Shown here: one piece after another, positions 1-7,193 of the stretch
Layout: each line of letters begins with the position of its first letter
How positions within the stretch are numbered: position 1 is the first letter of the stretch
Assembly: GCA_028275205.1 (NCBI GenBank)
Contig: JAPWVB010000003.1
Span: 1-33,950, forward strand
Length of the DNA: 33,950 nucleotides
Direction: 5' to 3'
Source: Candidatus Acetothermia bacterium
Lineage (GTDB): Bacteria; Bipolaricaulota; Bipolaricaulia; RBG-16-55-9; DRXL01
Made by a program: the position numbers and the translations under genes
Notes under the pieces: generated by a model
Seen by the model: only the letters and a program-made list of their open reading frames with translations
What the model was told of the DNA's origin: nothing
Database searches by the model: none

Positions 1-1
1 G

Positions 2-3000
2 GTGACGCTCACCGGGCCTGCGGGGCCGTATCTCATTGGAGCACCAGTCACGCTGACGGCCACGGGCAATCCCGGGAGCTCCTCAGGCCTGTGGACCTAT
101 AGCTTCAGCGCTAGCCCAGCTTGCGGGACCTTCAACCCTGCTACGATTGGGCCGACCGATCAAAAGACCGTCACGACAGAGTTCACCCCGACAGTGGAGA
201 CGCCCAGCTGCACGCTCGAGGTGACGCTGACGACTGCCTCGGGCAGGACGGCCAAGGCGTCTATCACCCGCGCCATCCAGGGTGCTAAGATCATTATCAT
301 TAAGGACGCTGTCCCCGATGACCCGCAGGACTTCTCGTTCTCGAGCACGGGTGGTTTGGTCCCGGCGACCTTCACCCTCGATGATGATGGTGATCCGACA
401 TGGCCCAATACCCAGACCTTCACAGGCCTGGCCCCTGGGACGTACACCGTGACCGAAGCTGATCCCTCGCCTGGGTTCTTGCTCACAGCGATCACCTGTA
501 CTACAGGTGGCAGCGGCGACGTCCCCTCCCGCACCGCGACCATCACCTTAGCTCCGGGAGCTACGGTCACTTGTACGTTTGTCAACACTAAGCAGCTAGG
601 CACGATCGTGATCAACAAGGCGGCTGTGGGCGGGGATGATACGTTCAATTACACCGCCAGCGGCACCGGCCTGCCCGCTACCTTCCAGATCACAACTTCT
701 GGTGGCAGCGGTAGCCAGACATTTGCCAACTTGGCAGGCGGTTCCTACACCGTGACAGAACAGACCCCGCCAACAGGCTGGGATTTCACGAGCCTAGTCT
801 GCACCGACCCTGACGGCGGCACCACAGTCGTCGGCCAGACCGCCAATATTGACCTCGATCCGGGCGAAACAGTCACTTGTACTTACACCAATACCAAGCG
901 CGGCACGATCGTGATCAACAAGGCGGCTGTGGGCGGGGATGATACGTTCAATTACACCACCAGCGGCACCGGCGGCTTGCCCGGCTCTTTCTCGATCACC
1001 ACTGCGAGCGGCTCCGGTTCCCAGACCTTCACTAATATCATCCCTGGCAGCCACACCGTCACCGAGGGCACTCCGCCAACAGGCTGGAGCTTCACGAGCT
1101 TAGTCTGCACCGACCCTGACGGCGGCACCACGGTCGTCGGCCAGACCGCCAATATTGACCTCGACCCCGGCGAAACGGTCACCTGCACCTACACTAACAC
1201 TTTCACACCGCCGGCCCAGCCACAGTGTCCGGCCAATCTCATTGCCGAGAGCGAGCCCAATAACGACAATGCAAGCGCGCAGCCCCTCAACCTCGCGCCC
1301 GGCCAAGGGACGGCCATCGTCAGCGGCGGCATCACGCCCGCGGGCGATCTGGACTACTATCAAATCACTGTCACTGAACCGTCCCTGGTCTTCGCGTACG
1401 TGCGCACCAATATAGCCACGACGAACACAGACTCGACTCTCTTCATCGGCGTGAGCCCGGTCACCACGGGGAGCAGCTGCACCGGAACCGGCTTCACTGA
1501 GTGCGACGACGACGACGGCGGCCAAGGTGGAATAAGCTCGTCCATCGCTGGTCTTAACTTAGCTGCCGGCACCTATAACATCTTGGTGAAGCAGTACAGC
1601 AATACTGGCGCCCCTGGCAGTGGCTCTACTATGACTCCGTACCGGCTCTACGTCGCCGTGGTGCCGACGTCTGCTGTCATCACCGAGAGCGAGCCCAACG
1701 ACACTCCGGCCACTGGGCAGCTTATCAACACCTGTCCGGCGGTCATCTCTGGCACGGGCGGCGGCGTAGGAGGCAGTGACTACTATCGCTTCCTCGTCCC
1801 CGGCGGAAACACTGTCTTGTGGGCCAGCGCTTTGCAACCCAACCCCGGAGAATGGAACTCTCGGCTCGAGCTCTGGAGAGTCTCTACGAACGTCAAGATC
1901 CCGTTCGTCGGAGCCGCGGGCTTGCCGAACTGTGACTCCGCGGGTACCGGCACGGCGACCAATCCCGCGTCAGAATCGTGCTCGAAGCACTACGAGTATG
2001 ACTCTGCCGACACTTGGCCGAACACACCTGAGGACTACGCGGTCAACATCCGACGGAACGCCGATCCCGACACCGGCACCGGCGGGACATACAACCTGCT
2101 GATTGTTGTGATGACCGACATCGGCTCGCCACCGCCACCGCCACCTGCGAACCTGCCGGCGGTCTTCGCGTACGCGAAGCGTGGTGCCACAAATAACGAC
2201 ACCGTGATGCGTCTGAGGACGACAACGTCTGGCGTGCCGGTCTACTCGAGCTGTGCCGCGGCCACACCACCGGACATCGAGTGCGATGACGACGCCGGAC
2301 ATGGCTATACGACGCCGCCAGACGTGGTCTACCCGCCCACGGGCGGTGGCGGTGGGCTCAACTCGGCGATCGCTGGGCATCCGTTTGGGAACATCGGCGA
2401 GCTGATCTTCATCCAGGGCTATGGCTCGACGACTACAGTCGGTCCGTTCGACCTCTACATCCACGTCCCCGACGGCTCGCTGGGCCAGCTCACGGAGATG
2501 AACGACGCCACCAACGGCACGATCGCCGGCGCTGAGAGCGTCCCGGCGCTGCCGGCCTGCACGCAAGTCTACAGCGAGGCAACCGGCAACCAGAGGCCAG
2601 GCTTCGGCGCGGGCGGCTCGGACAACGTCCCTGTGCCTTCTCCTTCCGCGGGCTGGACGATGGACGGCAGCTTCAGCAGCGACACCGACGTGGATTACTT
2701 CGGGCCGATTGCCATCGGGGCGACGGAGCGCGTCTTCATTGCCATTGACGGCAGCCTCAACTACGGAGGCGCGCCCCACGACCATGATGGCTACAACGCG
2801 GATATCTCGTTCAGCTTGCGTACGTCAGGTGATGCGGTCATCATCACCATTGACGGTGAAAGCGGCACCAGCCAGGGTGCTCTGGCCGAGGTCTTCAGTG
2901 GGACGCCCGGCGCGTTCCCTCTACCTGACGGGGTCTTCTACATCCGCGTGGCAGCCAAGTCGGGTGATGCCTTCAAGGGCTATCGGCTGACGGCCTGCAA

Positions 3001-3007
3001 GTTCTGA
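2..3007 (+). CDS. Large secreted surface protein with prealbumin-like repeats and PPC-like domains (5' partial)
   Basis: The reading frame is open from the first bases of the window, so the GTG at base 2 is probably not the start and an N-terminal signal peptide would lie upstream. What is visible is 1001 residues. Residues about 95-199, 200-300 and 301-400 are three related beta-rich units, each ending in a variant of TVTCTYTNTK. They resemble the prealbumin-like/SpaA-type repeats of bacterial surface proteins. From about 410 there are segments starting ESEPNN and ITESEPND, typical of bacterial pre-peptidase C-terminal (PPC) domains, and later divergent ones (DTDVDYF). A proline stretch (PPPPPP) lies near residue 713. 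Composition is Thr/Gly/Ser/Asp rich with scattered cysteines, as expected outside the cytoplasm. No catalytic domain or membrane anchor is seen in the visible part. A role as adhesin or envelope/matrix protein is inference. A hairpin terminator follows. Confidence 0.8.
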   Translation: MTLTGPAGPYLIGAPVTLTATGNPGSSSGLWTYSFSASPACGTFNPATIGPTDQKTVTTEFTPTVETPSCTLEVTLTTASGRTAKASITRAIQGAKIIIIKDAVPDDPQDFSFSSTGGLVPATFTLDDDGDPTWPNTQTFTGLAPGTYTVTEADPSPGFLLTAITCTTGGSGDVPSRTATITLAPGATVTCTFVNTKQLGTIVINKAAVGGDDTFNYTASGTGLPATFQITTSGGSGSQTFANLAGGSYTVTEQTPPTGWDFTSLVCTDPDGGTTVVGQTANIDLDPGETVTCTYTNTKRGTIVINKAAVGGDDTFNYTTSGTGGLPGSFSITTASGSGSQTFTNIIPGSHTVTEGTPPTGWSFTSLVCTDPDGGTTVVGQTANIDLDPGETVTCTYTNTFTPPAQPQCPANLIAESEPNNDNASAQPLNLAPGQGTAIVSGGITPAGDLDYYQITVTEPSLVFAYVRTNIATTNTDSTLFIGVSPVTTGSSCTGTGFTECDDDDGGQGGISSSIAGLNLAAGTYNILVKQYSNTGAPGSGSTMTPYRLYVAVVPTSAVITESEPNDTPATGQLINTCPAVISGTGGGVGGSDYYRFLVPGGNTVLWASALQPNPGEWNSRLELWRVSTNVKIPFVGAAGLPNCDSAGTGTATNPASESCSKHYEYDSADTWPNTPEDYAVNIRRNADPDTGTGGTYNLLIVVMTDIGSPPPPPPANLPAVFAYAKRGATNNDTVMRLRTTTSGVPVYSSCAAATPPDIECDDDAGHGYTTPPDVVYPPTGGGGGLNSAIAGHPFGNIGELIFIQGYGSTTTVGPFDLYIHVPDGSLGQLTEMNDATNGTIAGAESVPALPACTQVYSEATGNQRPGFGAGGSDNVPVPSPSAGWTMDGSFSSDTDVDYFGPIAIGATERVFIAIDGSLNYGGAPHDHDGYNADISFSLRTSGDAVIITIDGESGTSQGALAEVFSGTPGAFPLPDGVFYIRVAAKSGDAFKGYRLTACKF
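599..1201 (+). repeat. Two tandem 303-bp (101-residue) coding repeats
   Basis: Two units begin with GGCACGATCGTGATCAACAA at 599 and at 902, giving a 303-bp period. The first 65 or so bases and a block around CTGCACCGACCCTGACGGCG are almost identical. The middle and the final 30 bases differ, partly by synonymous changes (ACTTACACCAATACC versus ACCTACACTAACACT). Patchy identity suggests recent duplication with gene conversion. A third, older relative of the unit precedes them at about 284-598. Confidence 0.9.
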
Positions 3008-3067
3008 AGGATGTGTCGAGGGGGTACAGCACGCTGTGCCCCGTGGAAACGAACGAGCGGACTTGGC

Positions 3068-3097
3068 GGGGCCTGCCCGCGAGCACGGGCAGGCCCC
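3068..3097 (+). terminator. Strong hairpin, probable transcription terminator of the surface-protein gene
   Basis: GGGGCCTGCCCG and CGGGCAGGCCCC form a perfect 12-bp GC-rich stem with a 6-base loop, 60 bases after the stop codon. The following bases (TTCCTGTTCTGT) are only moderately T-rich, so termination efficiency is uncertain. The position between a stop codon and a strong promoter supports the role. Confidence 0.75.
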
Positions 3098-3144
3098 TTC
3101 CTGTTCTGTGCTGTTCCGTGCCTGCCGTGATTCAAAGAATGGGC

Positions 3145-3173
3145 TTGACAGAAAAGAGGGTAAGGTCTATAAT
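3145..3173 (+). promoter_or_regulatory. Perfect consensus sigma-70/sigma-A promoter
   Basis: TTGACA (3145-3150), a 17-base spacer and TATAAT (3168-3173) match the housekeeping consensus in 12 of 12 positions. The expected transcription start is near 3180, giving a leader of about 30 bases for the subtilase gene. It probably drives the subtilase and the flavoprotein gene 4 bases behind it. No operator-like repeat is visible beside it. Confidence 0.9.
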
Positions 3174-3212
3174 CGCGCTATGCATCCTCCATAACCGTAC
3201 CGAGGTATGGTG

Positions 3213-5021
3213 ATGAAAATGAGACCCCTGCGATGGCTCATAGCTGGGATAGCCCTTGGGGCTGTGCTCGTTCGATTCAGTTCTGCCCAGCCCTCCTCCC
3301 CCGTTGATCCTGAGGTGCTTCAGGAGATTCAAGCGAATGGCTCCACTCGCGTCATCGTCACCCTGACGGACACCTCAGCTTTGCGGGTCCAGCAGATCGC
3401 TCAGAGGATCGAGGGCGTCCTGCGCGAGCTGACCCCACAAGATTTTCAGCTCTCGCGGCGATTTCAGTCTATCGCGGCCTTTGCCGGGGTCGTGACCGCT
3501 ACAGGGATCGCGAAACTAGAGCGCCATCCGGACGTCATGCGCGTCCAGCTCGATCTTGTGCTCCGCGCGATCTCTCCCCAGCCCCGCCTCCAGCCTCACC
3601 TCAGCGAGAGCGTCCCCTTGATCCAAGCGAACAGCGTGCATAGCTTGGGCATTCGAGGGAATGGGGTACGCATCGCCATCATAGACACGGGCATTGATAC
3701 AGACCACCCCGACTTCAGCACCGCTGCGCCTGGGGATCGCATCGTCGCACAGAATTGCTTCCTCAGCGGGGCAAGCTGCCCTTCCCCGCCCAACGTCGCC
3801 GAGGACGGCAACGGCCACGGGACGCACGTGTCGGGGATCGCCGCTTCCGACGGCTCGGTCTCTCCCGTCGGCGTTGCCCCTCAGGCCCAGCTCGTCGCAA
3901 TCAAAGTGCTGCGCGATAATGGCAGTGGCTATCTCTCCGATACCGTTGCGGCCCTCGACTGGATCTATACGCACAACGCTTCGCTCAACGTGAAGGTTGT
4001 CAACATGAGCCTGGGGAGCCTCGATCTCTACACGCCTCCGTGCGATACGGCCTACCCTGCTATGACCACAGCGATCAACAACCTACGCAATATCGGCGTG
4101 ATCAGCTTTGCGGCCTCGGGCAACAACGCCAACGCCACGCAGATGTCGCTGCCGGCGTGCATCAGCACTGTTGTTTCGGTAGGGGCAGTCTACGATGCGA
4201 ACGTCGGGTCCATCAGCTGGGGAAACCCCCAAGTCTGCAGGGATTTGACAACTGCGGCAGATCAAGTCGCGTGCATCACCAACGGTGTGCCCGATCTGCA
4301 GGCCCCCGGCGCCTTGATCACTTCTTCGTTCATAGGGGGTGGAACGGCTACCCTTGGTGGCACGTCAATGGCCTCACCCCATGCGGCAGGCACCGCAGCC
4401 CTGCTCATCCAAGCGAAGCCCTCGATCACGCCGACGGAGATCGAGACCGTCTTACAGACGACCGGGGTTCCTGTGACCGATCCCAAGAACGGGCAGACGC
4501 GCCCTAGGATCAATGCGTTTGCTGCTGTCTCGGCAGTCCTCTCGTGCACAGCTACAGGAGCAATCTTCCGCATCGAGCGCGCCACGGGGAACGTTTGTAC
4601 TGATGGCTCGTTCTTTAGTGGCAACGCCGACGTCGCCGAGTATATCCTAGCTTCGGAGCCCTTAGAGCCAGGGGATGTCGTCGAGCTCGATCCCCACAAT
4701 CCCAAGCACTACCGCAAGGCGCGAGAGCCCTACAGCCCCTGGGTCGCGGGAGTGATATCGACGCAACCGGGGGTCGTCCTAGGTGCTCGTGGTCACTACG
4801 TGGGAGAGCGCGCTCTCTTGGCGCTCCTTGGTCGTGTGCCGGTCAAAGCGACGACGGAGAACGGCCCGATCCGACCGGGGGATCTGCTCACGAGCGCTTC
4901 GAAGCCCGGCTACGCTATGCGCTGCGTTGACGTCACTCAATGTGAGGGTGCGATCATCGGCAAAGCCCTCGAAGCGTTCGATGAGGGCGAAGGGGCCATC
5001 CTCATGCTCGTGATGCGCTAA
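3213..5021 (+). CDS. Secreted subtilisin-family (S8) serine protease with a C-terminal G2/IMC-like tail
   Basis: The track starts at 3207, but GAGGT at 3202-3206 abuts that ATG and is 6 bases from the ATG at 3213, which gives MKMRPLRWLIAGIALGAVLV, a good signal peptide ending near SSAQ. An I9-type propeptide follows (about 30-115). The S8 domain shows all three catalytic motifs: IIDTGIDTDHPDF (Asp158), GHGTHVSG (His202) and GGTSMASPHAAG (Ser385), with an oxyanion Asn in AASGNN. The protein should be exported through Sec and self-processed. After residue 440 comes a tail of about 160 residues (GNADVAEYILASEPLEPGDV ... GRVPVKATTENGPIRPGDLL), which resembles the peptidase G2/intramolecular-chaperone-like tails of some phage and bacterial surface proteins. 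That assignment is from memory of the motif pattern. The substrate is unknown. Confidence 0.9.
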   Translation: MKMRPLRWLIAGIALGAVLVRFSSAQPSSPVDPEVLQEIQANGSTRVIVTLTDTSALRVQQIAQRIEGVLRELTPQDFQLSRRFQSIAAFAGVVTATGIAKLERHPDVMRVQLDLVLRAISPQPRLQPHLSESVPLIQANSVHSLGIRGNGVRIAIIDTGIDTDHPDFSTAAPGDRIVAQNCFLSGASCPSPPNVAEDGNGHGTHVSGIAASDGSVSPVGVAPQAQLVAIKVLRDNGSGYLSDTVAALDWIYTHNASLNVKVVNMSLGSLDLYTPPCDTAYPAMTTAINNLRNIGVISFAASGNNANATQMSLPACISTVVSVGAVYDANVGSISWGNPQVCRDLTTAADQVACITNGVPDLQAPGALITSSFIGGGTATLGGTSMASPHAAGTAALLIQAKPSITPTEIETVLQTTGVPVTDPKNGQTRPRINAFAAVSAVLSCTATGAIFRIERATGNVCTDGSFFSGNADVAEYILASEPLEPGDVVELDPHNPKHYRKAREPYSPWVAGVISTQPGVVLGARGHYVGERALLALLGRVPVKATTENGPIRPGDLLTSASKPGYAMRCVDVTQCEGAIIGKALEAFDEGEGAILMLVMR

Positions 5022-5025
5022 CAGT

Positions 5026-6246
5026 ATGCAACGCTATGACGTGATCGTCGTGGGCGCCGGGCCGGCAGGCGCGACGGCCGCCTATAGCGCCGCGCGGCAC
5101 GGCGCCAAGGTGCTCTTGCTCGAAGAGCACACCCAAATCGGCCGCCCGATTCAGTGTACCGGGCTGCTAAGTCTTCGGGGCTGGTGGCTCGCCCGTGCTT
5201 CAGATTCGATCATTGTCCGAGCGATCACGGGCGTGCACGTGCACTCTCCCGACGGCTCAGTCTACGAGCTAGGCGGCGACCGCGTCCGCGCCTACGTCAT
5301 TGACCGAGATAGATTCGATCAGCACTTAGTGGAGCGCGCGGCACGCTCCGGAGTGGCCGTTCGGGTTGGGACGCGCGCCGTCGAGCTTGGCCCCTACGAG
5401 CACGGCACCCGCGTCCTGCTCACACAGACTCCCGCAGGCGCCCGCGAGAAGCTTCACGCTTCCGTCATCATCGGGGCCGATGGGCCTCACAGTCTCTTAG
5501 CTCAGCAAGCGGGTCTGCCCCGCCCACAGAAGATGCTGTTGGGGCTGCAAGCCCTCATCGAGCATCACGCGCAGAGCTCAGATTTTGTCGAGGTCTTCTT
5601 CGGACGACGCTTTGCGGCCAATGGCTTCGCCTGGTCCGTCCCCGCTGCCGAGGGCACCGCGCGCGTGGGACTTCTTACAGAAAGATTTCGCGAGGCCAAG
5701 CCGTGCTTTGAGCGCCTGCGCGCAGAGTGCCATAGCTCTGGGAGGATCCTCTCGTACCAGTCGGGGATGATCCCCATCGGCCCAGCGCGACGCACCGTCG
5801 CCGACGGGTTTTTGATCGTTGGCGACGCTGCCGGACAAGCCAAGCCCACCAGCGGCGGGGGAATCTATACGGGGATGCTCTGCGGCAGAATCGCTGGAGA
5901 AGTGGCCGCGCGCTGCGCCCTTGTGGGGAAGACCACAGCGCGATTCTTGAGAGAATACGAGCGGCGCTGGCGCGCCAAGCTCGACCGCGAACTCTCGCTG
6001 GGCATGAGAGCTCATCACATCTTGACGCAGCTTGACGATGCTGCCATTGCTGCGGGGCTCAAGCTCTTAGCTCTGCCCCAGCTGCGCAAGCTGATCGAGC
6101 GCTTTGGAGATATAGACTATCCGAGCAAGATCGCGCGCGAGCTCTTCCGACGCCCTCGACTGTGGAACGCGGTCTGGCCCGTCGTTCCCGCGGGGCTGGC
6201 TCAGTACGTCAAGAGCGTCTATCGGGCAACGATGGCGAGAATGTGA
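5026..6246 (+). CDS. Geranylgeranyl reductase family FAD-dependent oxidoreductase
   Basis: The 406-residue protein begins with a Rossmann FAD-binding motif VVGAGPAGATAAYSAARHG and an acidic strand end (LLLEEH). It has the family's PIQCTGLLS segment near residue 45, and the second FAD motif FLIVGDAAGQAKPTSGGGI near residue 263. Length and motif order fit the geranylgeranyl reductase/FixC-like group, which saturates isoprenoid chains of lipids or quinones. The true substrate (menaquinone side chain, other isoprenoid, or something else) cannot be told from sequence. It starts 4 bases after the subtilase stop with no clear Shine-Dalgarno sequence, so it is probably translationally coupled. The functional link with a secreted protease is not obvious. 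A repeat-rich gap follows. Confidence 0.85.
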   Translation: MQRYDVIVVGAGPAGATAAYSAARHGAKVLLLEEHTQIGRPIQCTGLLSLRGWWLARASDSIIVRAITGVHVHSPDGSVYELGGDRVRAYVIDRDRFDQHLVERAARSGVAVRVGTRAVELGPYEHGTRVLLTQTPAGAREKLHASVIIGADGPHSLLAQQAGLPRPQKMLLGLQALIEHHAQSSDFVEVFFGRRFAANGFAWSVPAAEGTARVGLLTERFREAKPCFERLRAECHSSGRILSYQSGMIPIGPARRTVADGFLIVGDAAGQAKPTSGGGIYTGMLCGRIAGEVAARCALVGKTTARFLREYERRWRAKLDRELSLGMRAHHILTQLDDAAIAAGLKLLALPQLRKLIERFGDIDYPSKIARELFRRPRLWNAVWPVVPAGLAQYVKSVYRATMARM

Positions 6247-6258
6247 TATACTCATTTG

Positions 6259-6356
6259 ACCCCTCCCCGGCACAGAGAGGGGAGACCTCACCCGTTCCCT
6301 CTCCGTTTACGGAGAGGGTCAGGGAGAGGTAGGGAAGGGGGCTAGGGGGTTAGGTC
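6259..6356. repeat. GC-rich palindromic intergenic repeat, copy A
   Basis: The gap between the flavoprotein and PP-loop genes is almost wholly C-tracts followed by G-tracts. CCCTCTCCG-TTTA-CGGAGAGGG (6297-6318) is a perfect 9-bp hairpin, and the end reads GGGGGCTAGGGGGTTAGGTC. The same tail and a similar hairpin recur at 9320-9357, and a shorter version at 7151-7176. It looks like a REP-like dispersed element and may act as terminator or mRNA stabiliser. Confidence 0.75.
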
Positions 6357-6390
6357 ATTGAGAGCTTCCAGACAAGGGGGAACAGACTCT

Positions 6391-7080
6391 ATGCATGAGA
6401 TCTCTTCGTGGACGCTTGTTGAGCGCGAGCAGAAGAGCTTGGAGATCTTACGTCAAGCGCTCGCGGAGTTTGGGACGGAGATGGCCATAGCCTTCACCGG
6501 CGGGAAGGACTCGTTAGTGGCGCTCGATCTGGTGCGGCGAGCGGGCAATGGGCGCGTCCCTATCCCCGTCTTGCACATCGACACGACTGTAGACTTCCCC
6601 GAGGTCTACGAGTACCGCGACAGATTGGCGCGCGCGTGGGGCTTCCAGCTCATTATATATCAGAACCGCGAAGCCCTCGCCGAAGCCCCGCCCGTCAGCG
6701 ATCCCCATTTCTGTCTCTTCTGCACCAAGCGCCTCAAGACGGAGGCGCTCAACCAAGCTATCCAGAAATATAGATGGCGCGCGCTCATCACGGGCGTGCG
6801 CTGGGATGAGCACCACGCTCGATCCCAAGAGACGTATTTCTCCCCGCGGCCCGATCACGTGCGGGTACACCCCATTCTGCACTTCCGCGAGCGCGACGTC
6901 TGGGAGTATATTAAGAAATACCAGTTGCCCTACTGCCCGCTCTACGACAAGGGCTATCGCAGCTTGGGATGTGTGCCGTGCACCAAGCCCGTTACTGATA
7001 GAAGTGTGCCGGAGCGGGCCGGTCGCGGCACCGACAAAGAGGGGCTGATGGAACGCCTGCGGGCGCTGGGGTATTTTTGA
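6391..7080 (+). CDS. PAPS reductase/CysD-like PP-loop ATP pyrophosphatase family protein
   Basis: The track begins at a TTG (6358) inside the repeat region; the ATG at 6391 (MHEISSWTLVEREQ) with a GGGGG-rich stretch upstream is the better start, giving 229 residues. The PP-loop motif AFTGGKDSLVALDL is near residue 34 and HIDTTVDFPEVYEYRD follows. Two CxxC pairs are visible: FCLFC and LGCVPCT. The segment VRVHPILHFRERDVWEYI followed by LPYCPLYDKGYRSLGC is typical of CysD/PAPS reductases. It may activate or reduce sulfate (APS/PAPS) or be a related sulfur-transfer enzyme. No CysN, CysC, sulfite reductase or thioredoxin gene is near. The four cysteines could bind an Fe-S cluster, but spacing differs from classical APS reductase. 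The family call is firm, the substrate is not. Confidence 0.8.
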   Translation: MHEISSWTLVEREQKSLEILRQALAEFGTEMAIAFTGGKDSLVALDLVRRAGNGRVPIPVLHIDTTVDFPEVYEYRDRLARAWGFQLIIYQNREALAEAPPVSDPHFCLFCTKRLKTEALNQAIQKYRWRALITGVRWDEHHARSQETYFSPRPDHVRVHPILHFRERDVWEYIKKYQLPYCPLYDKGYRSLGCVPCTKPVTDRSVPERAGRGTDKEGLMERLRALGYF

Positions 7081-7082
7081 AT

Positions 7083-7177
7083 CACGGAAAGCACGGGATG
7101 CAGCCACGGAAGGCACGGAAAGCTTCTAAGACCCCTAAGCGAAGCTCTCTCTTCCCCGCAAGGGGAGGGGGCTTAGA
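7083..7177. repeat. Direct repeats plus short copy of the GC-rich palindrome (copy B)
   Basis: CACGGAAAGCACGG (7083-7096) and CACGGAAGGCACGG (7105-7118) are near-identical direct repeats 22 bases apart. They are followed by a hairpin CTTCCCC-GCAA-GGGGAGG (7151-7168) and GGGGGCTTAG. The latter matches the other GC-rich palindromes at 6259-6356 and 9320-9357. The stretch lies inside the track ORF that starts at TTG 7077, but looks like intergenic repeat DNA, so that ORF's first 39 codons are probably not translated. Confidence 0.65.
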
Positions 7178-7193
7178 CGCCGCACGCGCGCTC

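Noticed and set aside
1970-2785. 271-residue minus-strand ORF inside the surface-protein gene
   Set aside because: Arg/Val/Ala-rich shadow typical of high-GC antisense frames; the plus-strand frame has clear PPC-like motifs.
3013-3213. 66-residue ORF between the surface protein and the subtilase
   Set aside because: It spans the terminator hairpin and the perfect promoter, has no ribosome site and no recognisable protein features.
5621-5635. GGCTTCGCCTGG in the flavoprotein gene as another copy of the RluD palindromic element
   Set aside because: Only a 12-base match, with no flanking hairpins; it encodes ordinary protein sequence (GFAW).
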